Positions 1 to 10,794 of a DNA stretch of 64,000 bases are shown here, piece by piece. The notes below the pieces were generated by a model. The model made no database searches. It had not been told where the DNA came from and saw only the letters and a program-made list of their open reading frames with translations. The DNA is from Ananas comosus. Lineage: Eukaryota > Streptophyta > Magnoliopsida > Poales > Bromeliaceae. The stretch spans positions 13,498,238 to 13,562,237 of the forward strand of contig NC_033621.1 of assembly GCF_001540865.1 (NCBI RefSeq), read 5' to 3'. Made by a program: the position numbers and the translations under genes. Each line of letters opens with the position of its first letter. Position 1 is the first letter of the stretch.

Positions 1-262
1 CTTCACTAGTTTATTATTTATTTTGGTATAAGTTAAAAATACTACCCGGAGAAGCTTCAGCTATAACGGTTCATTTGTTCTGATACAAGCGGAGGGAGAC
101 TCAAGTTTTATTATTTTTGTTATTTATTTATTTTGGTATAAGTTAAAAATACTCTCTCGGGAGGCTTCAGCTATAACGGTTCGTTTATTTTGGTGTAAGC
201 GGAGGGAGAAAACTCAAATTTTATCATTTTCGTTATTTATTTTGGTATAAGTTAAAAATATA
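1..262. repeat. Tandem repeat, about 114-bp unit, 2.3 copies
   Basis: The phrase TTTATTTTGGTATAAGTTAA recurs at roughly 17, 130 and 234. The first two copies also share GCTTCAGCTATAACGGTTC and a purine tail GCGGAGGGAGA. The third copy is cut short. No open frame is conserved between copies. It is probably the end of a transposon or a small satellite block continuing to the left of the window. Confidence 0.75.
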
Positions 263-338
263 ATATAATTTTAGTTACATTTAAATTTTCACTTCATCTA
301 CTCTTGATTTTTTTTTCTAAAATATTGAACTTGACTTC

Positions 339-1302
339 CGCCACACTCAACCTTTTCTAAAATAATTTATTAAATAGTAAAATCTAAACTATACTTCTTT
401 TATAATAGACTAGAATTACCTTATTTATGATAAATTAAAATTATTTTTAAATAATAATAAAAAATTTAATTATATAATAGGTTAAATTTTATAGCGGTAA
501 GTTTATCATTATATTTGGAAGATATCAGAATCCACTTATTTACATCAAAACAAACAATAGACCTCAAAAAACTAATTTCACCGGCATCAAATTAGATCAA
601 AACAAACATAAAAAATAATTGAATTTAACTTTCGGACTGTACTAGTTATGTCAAAACAAATAACAAAAAAATAATCACACTTCAGGAAAACTCAAATACT
701 ACTGCAATTGGGTTACTCGGATGTACGAATTCGTCAATCCAAATGCCCTGTAATAAGATGAAGATGTATACATTTAAAAATACAGAAATTATAATTATAC
801 ATATTTTATTTAGTTAAATACAATATAATATACTATAGCTATAAATATTTCATTTGATTGCATCCCGTTAAGAAATCTCTTTACGGATTACTAATATTTA
901 ATGTATATAAAGTGGTCAGATTACCTCCAAGGCTCCAACATTAGAAATAAAGAAAAAAAATTAAAGGTTATTATGTAGGTAATTTTATCTTTATTTAAAA
1001 TTATTTTCTTCAAGTGTCGTAGCCTGTAGTTGGAATTACAGTCAATTTGAGCATAGTTTCAACTGCGGCATTTGAAACTCTCTATGTAGTTACAATTACA
1101 ATGGTTTAATTCAAATATATTTAAATAAACGGCAGATTTTGATCTCTATATAATTATAATAGCAGTGCAGACGCAACTATATGCAACGAAATATCTCCTT
1201 TTTCTCTATTCTTATATCAATTATTTTTATTTTTATACTATAAATTCAGAAAAAAGTTAATTGAATTTTTTGGATGTTTGGATGAATCATTGTAATTGTA
1301 CA

Positions 1303-1330
<28 letters not shown>
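339..1330 (+). repeat. 1-kb direct duplication, copy A
   Basis: This stretch recurs at 2362-3344 in the same orientation with scattered substitutions and small indels (both begin CGCCACACTCAA and end near a (TA)n tract after CAGAGATATATA). It is AT-rich and I see no gene in it. The second copy starts exactly one base after the single N at 2361, so the pair may be two haplotypes or unmerged contig ends placed in tandem rather than a real duplication. Confidence 0.85.
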
Positions 1331-1370
<40 letters not shown>

Positions 1371-1373
<3 letters not shown>

Positions 1374-1600
1374 TCCGGCTATGGTGCTTGTAAAAGCACC
1401 AAGCATTTGGTGCTTGTAAGTTTTTTACCGTTAGATCTACTTCTCGTATCATTTTCAACCATTAGATTATACTATTCAACCAACCACCCACTCAACCCCA
1501 GAGGGTCCACATCATCCTAACCACATATCTCTTAATCCAATGGCTAAAAATCTACAAGCACCAATAACTTAATACTTTTAAAAGCATAGGAGCTCAATTC
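1371..1600 (+). mobile_element. MITE family 1, copy a
   Basis: A 230-bp element with inverted ends (GTCCGGCTATGGTGCTT at the left, AAGCATAGGAGCTCAATTC at the right), flanked on both sides by (TA)n. The interior CAACCAACCACCCACTCAA is shared with copies near 11.8, 33.4, 33.6, 43.8 and 56.5 kb and, in reversed letter order, at 21.5-21.7 kb. It has no coding capacity. The TA-rich flanks fit a TA target, but the duplication cannot be proved inside a TA microsatellite. Confidence 0.8.
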
Positions 1601-2361
1601 TATATATATATATATATATATATACACAAGTAACATAATCCTTTATAAATAAACTCCTAGCTATTTCTTAATTAACATTTTTTTTTTCAACTTTTGGATC
1701 TTTTTTTTATTTAAGTAATTTCTACAAATTAAACTAAAAACTTCATTTCAAATACCTGATACACGTTTATTTTTTTTTTATTTAGATTATAATAGAAATT
1801 TGCTATATTTAATGAGTTTTTTGTTTTTTTTTTGAAAGATATGAGTTCTTAGATGTTTAATTACTACACTTTCCTTTTCACTAAAATAAAAAGAAAACCA
1901 ACAGTTTCATATTGCTGGCGATCAATCAATCCGTTTAATATTAAAAGTTACCTAATGCTAGTATATAAAATAGTTTATTATAATAAACTTATTTTAATAT
2001 ACATAACATAATATTATGCATAAAAATAAATGTAATATTTTTTTTATGACTTCAAAGTCCTACCTCTCACGAGGGGTATCAACAAGCTAAACACGAGTGA
2101 GCTGGAGTTAGTAAACGAGCTGAACACGAGTTAGCTGTTAAAGTATCGAATCGAAAAATTTAGCTCGCCAATGAACAATAAGTTAAAAAAATTAAATTGA
2201 ATATATATAAAAAATAAATTTATAAAATTTTATCCATTAAATTTTGATATAATGGTTGAAATTTTACATATAAATAAATTTTTTTATAATTGAGCTCGTT
2301 TTTTATCTTTTTATTTTGCTAAAAATTAAATAATAAAAATATATATTATATATATAAATAN

Positions 2362-3316
2362 CGCCACACTCAATCTTTTCTAAAAAAATTTATTAAATAG
2401 TAAAATCTAAACTATACTTCTTTTATAATGGACTAGAATTACCTTATTTATAATAAATTAAAATTATTTTTAAGTAATAATAAAAAATTTAATTATATAA
2501 TAGGTTAAATTTTATAGCGGTAAGTTTATCATTATATTTGGAAAATAACGAAATTCACTTATTTACATCAAAACAAACAATAGACCTCAAAAAACTAATT
2601 TCACCGGCATCAAATTAGATCAAAACAAACATAAAAAGTAATTGAATTTAACTTTCGAACTGTACGAGTTATATCAAAACAAATAAAAAAAAAATAATCA
2701 CATTTCAGAAAAACTCAAACACTACTGCACTTGGGTTACTTGGATGTACGGATTTGTCAATCCAAATAACCCGTAATAAGATGAAGATGTATACACTTAA
2801 AAATACAGAAATTATAATTATACATATTTTATTTAGTTAAATACAATATAATATACTATAGCTATAAATATTTTATTTGATTGCATCCAGTTAAGAAATC
2901 TCTTTATGGATTACTAATAATTAATGTATAAGGTGGTCAGATTACCTCCAACATTAGAAATAAAGAAAAAAAAATGAAGGTTATTATGCAGGTAATTTTA
3001 TCTTTATTTAAAATTATTTTCTTCAAGTGTCGTAGCCTGTAGTTGGAAGTACAGTCAATTTAAGCATAGTTTCAGCTGCGGCATTTGAAACTCTCTGTGT
3101 AGTTACAATTACAATGGTTTAATTCAAATATATTTAAATAAACGACAGATTTTGATCTCTATATAATTACAATAGCAGTGCAGACGCAACTATATGCAAC
3201 GAAATATCTCCTTTTTCTCTATTTCTTATATCAATTATTTTTATTTTTATACTATAAATTCAGAAAAAAGTTAATTGAATTTTTTGGATGTTTGGATGAA
3301 TCATTACACCCATACA

Positions 3317-3344
<28 letters not shown>
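2362..3344 (+). repeat. 1-kb direct duplication, copy B
   Basis: This is the partner of 339-1330. It starts directly after the single N at 2361 and ends in a (TA)n tract that runs into the 61-N gap. It carries no recognisable gene. Its divergence from copy A by substitutions and short indels is compatible with either two alleles or an old tandem duplication. Confidence 0.85.
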
Positions 3345-3354
<10 letters not shown>

Positions 3355-3415
3355 NNNNNNNNNNNNNNNNNNNNNNNNNNNNNNNNNNNNNNNNNNNNNN
3401 NNNNNNNNNNNNNNN
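3355..3415. other. Assembly gap (61 N) inside a (TA)n tract
   Basis: A run of 61 N is flanked on both sides by (TA)n. From 3416 to about 3560 the sequence carries the GAGCTGAAC/GCTCGTGTTTGGCTC type of dispersed plant repeat, with no gene. Confidence 0.98.
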
Positions 3416-3559
3416 ATATATATATATATTCGAGTTGTTATCGAGCTGAACGCGAGCGTGCTGAAAAATTAAGCTCGTGTTTGGCTCATTTATTCGCTCG
3501 ATTTCGAACTCATTTCGAGCCGAACACGAACTGACTCACGAACAGCGAACTGGATTGCC

Positions 3560-4434
3560 ACGGCTACGTTTCACTCTGTTGAGCTGGGTAGTTTTCGGGG
3601 TACTTTTCGTGTACACGTAGCATACACCCGTAGTGTATGTGTAACCCCTCCCACTCCTCTCCTATGTCCTTAGGCTATGTTTGGTTGGAGAATAAAGGTG
3701 GAATAAAGAGTTTATTCCACCTTATCTCCAAACACAAACAAAAAATAGTAGGAACATTAATTCACTCCTTAATAGCCTGTTAAGAGGTGGGAACTAGTAT
3801 TCCCACCCCAAGATGGGATAACCCAACTTGTTCCACCCGTAAAGAAAGAGAGAGAGAGAGAATTTTTAATTTATTATAAAATTTAAATTTTATAAGTTTA
3901 AAAATTAATATTTATAATTTTTAAAATTATAAAACTTAAAATTTAAAATTTAAATTGTTTAATTTTATATTTTATATTTTATATTTTGATATTTTAAATT
4001 TTTTTATTTATTCTTTCAAAAGTTCAATNAACTTAAAATTTAAAATTTAAATTGTTTAATTTTATATTTTATATTTTATATTTTGATATTTTAAATTTTT
4101 TTATTTAGAATTTGATATTTTGTATTTTTAAATTAAAATTTCATCTTAAATTTAAAGTTTAAAATTTAAAATTTTAGTTTTTTAAAATTATAAACTTGAG
4201 ATTTTAAAATTTTAAATTTTGATTTTAAAAATTTAAATTCTAATATAAAAAAATAATATTATTATTTTTTATTTATAACTACTCACTTTAATTTTTATTC
4301 TATCTTACCTAATTAAGCTTTATTTTTCTCATTTTCAGGAGTAACCTAATTTTTATTTAAACACAAAATTAATCTAATTCTCGCTCATTCTCGCTCGTAC
4401 CTTAATTTATATCTATTTCCGGAATACCAATTTT
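3560..4434. repeat. AT-rich intergenic DNA with a MITE-like end and a 97-bp duplication at a single N
   Basis: GGCTATGTTTGGTTGG near 3672, followed by a GGTGGAATAAAG/TTTATTCCACC inverted pair, is the usual start of an hAT-type MITE. Around the single N at 4029, about 80 bp (from 3933) repeats again at 4030 with a 97-bp period. The rest is A/T low-complexity sequence. No gene is seen. Confidence 0.6.
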
Positions 4435-4579
4435 TTGCTTATCCTCGAACCAATCAATACCTTAATAAGAAACCATCTCGTGTCCCTCCTCCGACACTTC
4501 TTCTCCATCTCCATCTCCAACGATCTAGGGTTTTCTCTCTCGAGATCTAGGGTTTCCCCCTCCTTCTCTCCCTCCGCCG
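4435..4579 (+). other. Detached upstream part of the V-ATPase c leader
   Basis: A C/T-rich stretch with CTAGGGTTT motifs, typical of plant 5' leaders, ends at CCTCCGCCG directly before the retrotransposon. Removing the element together with one target-site copy would join it to CCGCAGCC, then the ATG at 6362. It is therefore read as leader sequence separated from its gene by the insertion. The transcription start itself cannot be seen. Confidence 0.65.
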
Positions 4580-4912
4580 TGATGCGACCCCAACTTTCCT
4601 TTTTAATAGTTTCCTTTTAATAAACAAGTTCAAATTTAAATATCTTGTTATTTAGAAATATATTTAGGAATAGGCAGTTATCTTGTTTGGGAATAGATTT
4701 ATTAGATATGATTAGGAGTAGTTTAAGGATTTGGACTCTATATAATGTAACCCGGAGTTACAAGAAATAAGAAAGTAATATTGTCTCTTTTTCCTCATAT
4801 TTTGTCTTCTCTTTCTACCTCTTCTCTCTACTTCTCTACTTCTCAATTCTTTAGGAGGTTCGATCCCCTCGAAGTGATCGTTTATCCCTATTGATACGGT
4901 AGGACTGTACCA
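4580..4912 (+). repeat. 5' LTR
   Basis: 333 bp, TG...CA ends, with a TATA-like CTATATAATG near 4738-4747. It matches the LTR at 6016-6348 along its whole length with about 13 substitutions and no indels seen. Confidence 0.93.
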
Positions 4913-4914
4913 TT

Positions 4915-4926
4915 TGGTATCAGAGC
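4915..4926 (+). promoter_or_regulatory. Primer binding site, tRNA-iMet type
   Basis: TGGTATCAGAGC lies two bases after the left LTR. This 12-mer is complementary to the 3' end of initiator tRNA-Met and is the standard minus-strand primer site of many plant LTR retrotransposons. Confidence 0.92.
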
Positions 4927-4930
4927 TTGT

Positions 4931-5916
4931 ATGGTCCTGACTCGAGCACAACGGGAATTATTACGAAAGATGGACGGAGAGTTCGTACGAAGGAAGGAAA
5001 TGAACAACGTTGATATTCGATTAAACAAACTGGAGACCGAGGTAAAGTCCATTAGCGGTTCCATTAACGATATTAAAAATTTAATTATCGCTATGAACAC
5101 AAAAATGGATGTGCAACCACAAGCACCGTCCGTAGATACATCCGCCTCCAGTTCCGATAAAAATCGCCCCCTTCTTCCTACTCCTTTCAAGGAAAGGACA
5201 TTGGTTCCTTCTATGGAGAACTCTATGATGGTGATACCTCGTGTCACACGACTGGAGTTTCCTCGGTTTGATGGCGAGGATCCAGCTGGATGGGTGTACC
5301 GAGCAGAACAATTTTTTAAATTTAATCAAATACCAGACATCCAGAAGGTTCCGCTCGCATCCTATCATATGGAGAATGAAGCGTTACAATGGCTTCAATG
5401 GTTCGAGAAGAACCGTGGAGTCGTGGCTTGGTGGAATTCGTAGAAGCTCTTTGTACTCGTTTTGGTCCAACTATGTACGAGGACTATATGGGAGAATTAG
5501 CAAAACTACAACAGGGTTCGGCGCAAAGTGTTCGTGATTATCAGGCTCGATTCGAAATGCTAGCCAATCGCACTTCAGGACTAACTGAGGCATTTTTCAT
5601 AAGTTGCTTCGTTAGTGGGCTGAGGGAGGACCTAAAGCATGATGTCCGAGCCTTCCGACCAACTTCTATATCAGCAGCCATCGGTCTTGCTCGTCTACAA
5701 GAGGAAAAGTTGATAGCTCAACATCGTATTATAAATTCTAAGGCTTCTCTTTTGTCTGCCTCTACAACACCAATGTCTAATGAGACGCTTCCACCCATAA
5801 AGCGCCTCACACCGGCTGAAGCGAAAGTAAGAAGAGATCAAGGCCTTTGCTACAATTGTGATGAAAAATATAGAGCCGGACATCGATGCAAATCAAAGCA
5901 ACTATTTTTGATCTAG
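4931..5916 (+). pseudogene. gag: Retrotransposon gag, frameshifted
   Basis: The first part (4931-5443) begins at an ATG just after the primer site and carries a basic/coiled start (TRAQRELLRKMDGEF) and then a gag capsid-like block (LEFPRFDGEDPAGWVYRAE). The reading frame then breaks near 5430-5440: homologous-looking sequence continues in another frame up to the stop at 5914-5916, through a second capsid block (QGSAQSVRDYQARFEMLANR) and a zinc knuckle C-x2-C-x7-H-x-C (CYNCDEKYRAGHRC). After that stop only about 100 bp separate it from the right LTR, so the pol region is absent rather than decayed. A one-base indel is the simplest cause of the break. Gag packages element RNA in cytoplasmic particles; this copy is unlikely to make a full-length product. 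Confidence 0.88.
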
Positions 5917-6015
5917 GCCGAACCTGATGAAAATAGAGAAGATGATATAAAAGGATTAGACAAGCTTGAGGATTTTCCACCTTGAGGACAAGGTGGCTTT
6001 CGAGGGCGGAGGAGA

Positions 6016-6348
6016 TGATGCGACCCCAACTTTCCTTTTTAATAGTTTTCTTTTAATAAACAAGTTCAAATTTAAATATCTTATTATTTAGGAATATATT
6101 TAGGAATAGGCAGTTATCTTGTTTGGGAATAGATTTATTAGATATGATTAGGAGTAGTTTAAGGATTTGAACTCTATATAATGTAATCCGGAGTTACAAT
6201 AAATAAGAAAGTAATATTGTTTCTTTTTCCTTATATTTTGTTTTCTCTTTCTACCTCTTCTCTCTACTTCTCTACTTCTCAATTCTTTAGGAGGTTCGAT
6301 CCCCTCGAAGTGATCATTTATCCCTATTGATACTATAGGACCGTACCA
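6016..6348 (+). repeat. 3' LTR, now abutting the V-ATPase start codon
   Basis: 333 bp, preceded by a purine-rich tract (GGGCGGAGGAGA, 6004-6015) that fits a polypurine tract. A TATA-like CTATATAATG lies near 6174-6183. The LTR ends 13 bp before the ATG of the V-ATPase gene, so transcripts started in it would read straight into that gene. It contains short upstream ATG triplets (for example at 6018 and 6181) that would precede the real start codon. Confidence 0.92.
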
Positions 6349-6361
6349 CGCCGCCGCAGCC

Positions 6362-8698
6362 ATGTCCAGCTTCAGCGGCGACGAGACCGCCCCCTTCTTC
6401 GGCTTCCTCGGCGCCGCCGCCGCCCTCGTCTTCTCATGTAAAATCCCAGTTCCCACCTCTCTAGGGTTTCATCGAGCGATCTCCTAGGGCTCTAATGGCG
6501 ATCGTGGCTTCGCAGGCATGGGGGCGGCGTACGGGACGGTGAAGAGCGGCGTCGGGGTGGCCTCCATGGGGGTGATGCGCCCCGAGCTCGTGATGAAGTC
6601 GATCGTGCCCGTGGTCATGGCCGGGGTGCTCGGGATCTACGGCCTCATCATCGCCGTGATCATCAGCACCGGGATCAACCCTAAGGCGAAATCCTACTAC
6701 CTCTTCGATGGGTACGCTCACCTCTCCTCGGGGCTCGCTTGCGGCCTCGCGGGGCTCTCCGCGGGCATGGCGATCGGAATCGTCGGCGATGCCGGTGTTA
6801 GGTATATTCTTCTTCTTCTTCTAATTTTGTTATTTTTTACAATATCTTCATATAATCTGATTTGATTTGTTTTGATTTTGTTGATGACATTCTCTGATTA
6901 GCATCAGTAAATCCTTCTTCAAAAAATGTACAGGGACCTTCTTAACTATAAGATCTTATGAAATAGACACCTCCACTCTTTCTTTTGTCCTTTTATTTGG
7001 CTGTATTTTATTAATTGAATAGAATTTTGTTAAATTTAATGGTGATTCTGTTAAATTCAACTGTGTCAAACACTTCAATTGACGAACCTGCCGTTTGTTA
7101 GTGTAACGGATCCTCAGTTCAAAATCTAAACAATTAAAAGTTAAGGGGTGTCAATCAAATGAAAAACAGTTGAGTGGTCTATTTCAAAATGGCCTAAAGT
7201 TGAGGGGGATCTATAAAGGGTTTTAGCTGTTAAATGATCACGGGTGCGTTCTAGATTTTGATGTTCATTAGTTTGCGGAATGGAAATATTAAAAGTATTT
7301 CACTATTAGATATGGTTGAACGTGTTATGCGGGGTTAATATATCGCCTAGTGAGTTTAGAAATGATATGTTTAGCCCTGTAGAAGCTCCAATTTATTCCT
7401 TGTTTAGTTGCTTTTGGTGGATGTAAGCTAGATGGTTATTGTGCTATTAGGTGAGCTTAATTCACTTATTTAGTTTGTTAGATAGTTGCTTATTCCTAAG
7501 CTTGTCTTTATACCTTTTGGATTAATCCGCTGGTTGACGATAATTTGTTGTCATTTTTCCAATGGTAAGATAAAATATTATATTCTTGATAGACTCTTGA
7601 ATAATTATGGACGTCCAACATTATATCATCATCGAAACCTTATCAATTGTCTAATGTTTTGTATAAAATAACATAAATATAACTAGGGGTTTCATAATCC
7701 TAACACTTGCTCATACTACTATTGTGATTTTCCGGATATATCAGTGGGCGTTTCAATGTCGCCGTTTGGTATACATATCTCTTTCCTTGTGAGATTGTGT
7801 GAGAACCCAATTGCTAATCTAAATTGCTCACAAAGTGCCTTATAAATATGGATTGGGAAATGTGTCGAGTTTTGTCCTTGTTCTTTTAGGTGATCGACTT
7901 GGCCAACTTTGGCGTTACCTTTTGTAATTATTTTGTTCATATTTGTATCCAAATGTTGTCACTTCATTTTACTTTCTTTGTTTATTTTCAGAGAATACTT
8001 AATTCTTCAAGAAATAAAATATGGTAAAACTGTATGGAGGCCTGTCAAATATTTGGAATTTATTATCCCACCGGCATGTTTTTATAAACTTTTTCAATAC
8101 AGTCCCACCAGTAGCTTCCTGCTTCAGCAGAATCAGAAGCTTTGAACTGGAGCTTCTGCTCTTGAGTCCTAGGATGTTGTTCAACTTCTCACCACAGTAT
8201 AAGTTCTAGACTTTTTACTTGTCAAAACACTTAGCTGCTGCTTGTAAGGTTAGAGAAGCTGTTCTAGAAGGGTGGGCAAAACAGGCACTGAGAATCGTGT
8301 CGTTATATTAGGCTTACAGATGTATGCATATCCTCTCTCGAAAAAGGAAAACAAAAAAAAAGAAAGAGAAAAAAAAAAGTTTTAGTTTCCGTTAATATTA
8401 GAGTTCAGCTGCCAGTCTAACCTTTTGTCGTTATCTGAGGTGTCTTCAAATAAATGACCATGCCATTCCTTATCATATAACAGAATAATGATGATGCTAA
8501 TAAATTTGGTGATTGAAAGGCTACTATGCCTATCCTTGATGGTTAGCGTATCACTTTAATTGCAGGGCTAATGCGCAACAGCCCAAGCTCTTTGTGGGGA
8601 TGATTCTCATTCTTATATTTGCCGAAGCTCTCGCACTCTATGGTCTCATTGTTGGCATTATTCTTTCATCTCGGGCCGGCCAATCTCGCGCCGACTAA
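6362..8698 (+). CDS. VHA-c: V-type proton ATPase 16-kDa proteolipid subunit c
   Basis: Three exons, 6362-6437, 6516-6801 and 8566-8698, join through GT-AG introns of 78 and 1,764 bp to give 164 residues, the normal family length. The product is the membrane rotor subunit of the vacuolar H+-ATPase: a ring of c subunits carries protons across the tonoplast and endomembranes. Four membrane helices are visible: the start ([14 protein letters not shown]), [18 protein letters not shown], the glycine-rich [18 protein letters not shown], and [15 protein letters not shown]. The glutamate in the last one (about residue 141) is the proton-carrying residue of the family. The start is fixed by the family's [18 protein letters not shown]-terminus. 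The reading frame is intact, but the leader is split by a retrotransposon ending 13 bp upstream, so promoter use is probably altered. Confidence 0.96.
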
Positions 8699-9600
8699 GA
8701 AAACTCATAGAGGTTCCTCTAAACTTCCCGTCCTTTCATTTTCCATTTACGAAGAACTTCACCATAAAGCCACCTAATTATTGTTGTGTTCATATGTGTG
8801 GTTTAGTTCAGATTATCTGTTCATTTTGTGTTTACGGCATCTTTATCTCGGCTTTGTTGTATTCTGCAATTGGGACTAAGCATAGATTAGATTGACATTT
8901 CAGTCCACCGAAAAAGATTTTGGCCAGAGATACGAGAAACAGAAAAGGAGGTCAAAATTGCTGAATAAAACAACAGCGCATTTTTGCGCAAAAACTCCTT
9001 GCTGCAATGTGAGCTCGCGAGTACTTTATCCAAGGATCAGCGGCTCTCTTTATAGATCAACACATTTCAGCTGATCTAGATTTGGTGGCCTAGTAAATGA
9101 TTTTGATCGCGAACGAAAGTATTTTCTCATGATATAATAGGATGCTTGTGTGGATCAATCATGTATTTATTTCGGAGGGATGTGGTTTGAAAAATAATCT
9201 TAGAGGACATGTTAGTGGTGTTTATGTACCTGCTTGTTTGCAGATCATCAACTATTTGGCTTTTTCTTTCCCCCCTTTTTGAAGATAATTATAAATACTA
9301 CCACAGAAGTGCAATTTAAGTAGATCTTCCTGAGGAGGCTTTTACGACCTTTTCATTCGTCTTGTTAACAGCTTCTTGCTGTAATAGAATTAGAAGTTTC
9401 AAATAAGAAATTTTATTTTATTTTTCCGTGCAAAAGCTCATTATAATTTGCCTTCACAGTTTTTTGTAGCTTTGGATTATTGATGAAATATCAAAAGATT
9501 ATGCATAAACTATGAATGCCTGTAACTAATATATCTATGTAGACAGATATAGATATACTAATATATCTAAAGTGAATATTCTATATACTATAGGTGGGAT
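8699..9600. other. 3' flank of the V-ATPase gene, no gene seen
   Basis: It begins with the presumed 3' UTR. No conserved reading frame, RNA gene or clear repeat is recognisable. Confidence 0.5.
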
Positions 9601-9765
9601 ATTTAAAATTTTTTGCGTGTGATTTAATGAAAAGTATATGGAGGTGTTGACAAAAGGAGAAAAATAAAACTATAGGGTACTAAATTGATATATTTTAAAT
9701 TACAAAGTATTAAAGTGAAAAAGTACGAAACTATATGAGTGGTATTTAAAGGTTATCCAAAATTT
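9600..9765. mobile_element. MITE family 3, right half only
   Basis: TTTTTTGCGTGTGATTTAATGA, ATAGGGTACTAAATTGATA and GAGTGGTATTTAAAGG match the right half of the CACAGGGTACTAAAGTGA family seen complete at 52.8-53.15 kb and 59.9-60.28 kb. The left half is missing. Confidence 0.6.
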
Positions 9766-10249
9766 ATTAAGATCCTATGTGATCCTACATCTGCGTCTCT
9801 TCTAGGTGTATTCATTTACCAATGATAAGAGAATTTTGAAGCTTCTATTATAATGAAAAGCAAATATACCATTTCGAGTCTCTACATCATATCGTCTAAT
9901 TTGGATATTCTAGTTCTGTCGCAAAGATTAATTTAGAAAAAATTCAGACCAAATTACACTTTTGTTGTTTAAACTGTGTAGCGCGAGACATTTTGTACCT
10001 CAAACTTCGAATTTTTTGAATTATTGTAAGAAGAATGCTTTAGTCGTTAATAAATCTTACAATATTCTATAAACTATACAACTTAATAGATGAATTTTAA
10101 CCTTAAAATTATTATTCATATTTATTTTCTAGTGATTTGTACATTTTTACCCATTAAGTACTGTCATATATACTAATTCGTAAATTGTTATAAAATTTGT
10201 TTGTAAGTGTAGTAATAGTATTATTTTTTGTGTGTTTTGTGGATCGTTT

Positions 10250-10740
10250 TTAGAAATAGTAAATCACATCTTCACATGTTGTATTTTCAGTAGATATTTT
10301 ATGGTGATGGTTGGCGAAGGGGGTACGGAATGGGTCCTTAGTGAAGATGTCGTTGGTGTTTGGGAAAGTGCGACTTGGGAAGATTGTAATAGGAAAAGGG
10401 TGACTTGAATAAGTTTGCTTATAGCTTGCTGGTGGGTTATATGGACAGAAAGGAACAATATTATTCTCAGAGAGAGATCAACACTGAGCCGTCAGCAGCG
10501 GTCTATAGGGCCAAATTGCAGGCGAAGCAATAGGAGGATTTTTTGGAGGACAATCATAAATTATCTTAGCTTGTATTTGTTACATTCTAGCAGGTTTATG
10601 TTGTGGCTACCCATATAGGGTGTTCTGATTCTCGGGGCCAGTTGCCTCACTTATATAGTTTAGTTTATATTCGCTATGAATGAAACCGGTAGCAAACTTA
10701 TCTTTCTCTCTCAACAAGAAAAATATTATTTTTATTTCAA
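10250..10740 (+). pseudogene. LINE (non-LTR retrotransposon) 3' remnant
   Basis: Around 10415-10470 the translation LIACWWVIWTERNNIILRER matches the pattern W-x-I-W-x-E-R-N-N at the C-terminal end of plant LINE reverse transcriptases. Stops interrupt it on both sides and the reverse transcriptase core is absent. About 270 bp of non-coding 3' sequence follow. No target duplication was identified. The assignment rests on that single motif. Confidence 0.45.
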
Positions 10741-10794
10741 TATAGAGAGGTATATTAATTTCTGTCTTGTTGGATACTCTTCTAATACATTCTA

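Larger units (their letters stand above)
4575..6353 (+). mobile_element. Complete non-autonomous LTR retrotransposon (gag-only, TR-GAG type)
   Basis: Two 333-bp LTRs (4580-4912 and 6016-6348) begin TGATGCG and end GTACCA, and are flanked by the 5-bp target duplication CGCCG (4575-4579, 6349-6353). The primer binding site TGGTATCAGAGC begins 2 bp after the left LTR and is the usual initiator-methionine tRNA match of plant retrotransposons. A purine tract precedes the right LTR. The interior encodes only a broken gag; no protease, reverse transcriptase, RNase H or integrase is present. By eye the LTRs differ at about 13 of 333 positions, mostly transitions, suggesting a fairly recent insertion. 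It lies in sense orientation inside the 5' leader of the V-ATPase c gene, and would depend on a related autonomous element for movement. Confidence 0.93.

Noticed and set aside
1246..1520. Open frames rich in Ile-Tyr repeats on both strands
   Set aside because: They are translations of (TA)n microsatellites and MITE ends.
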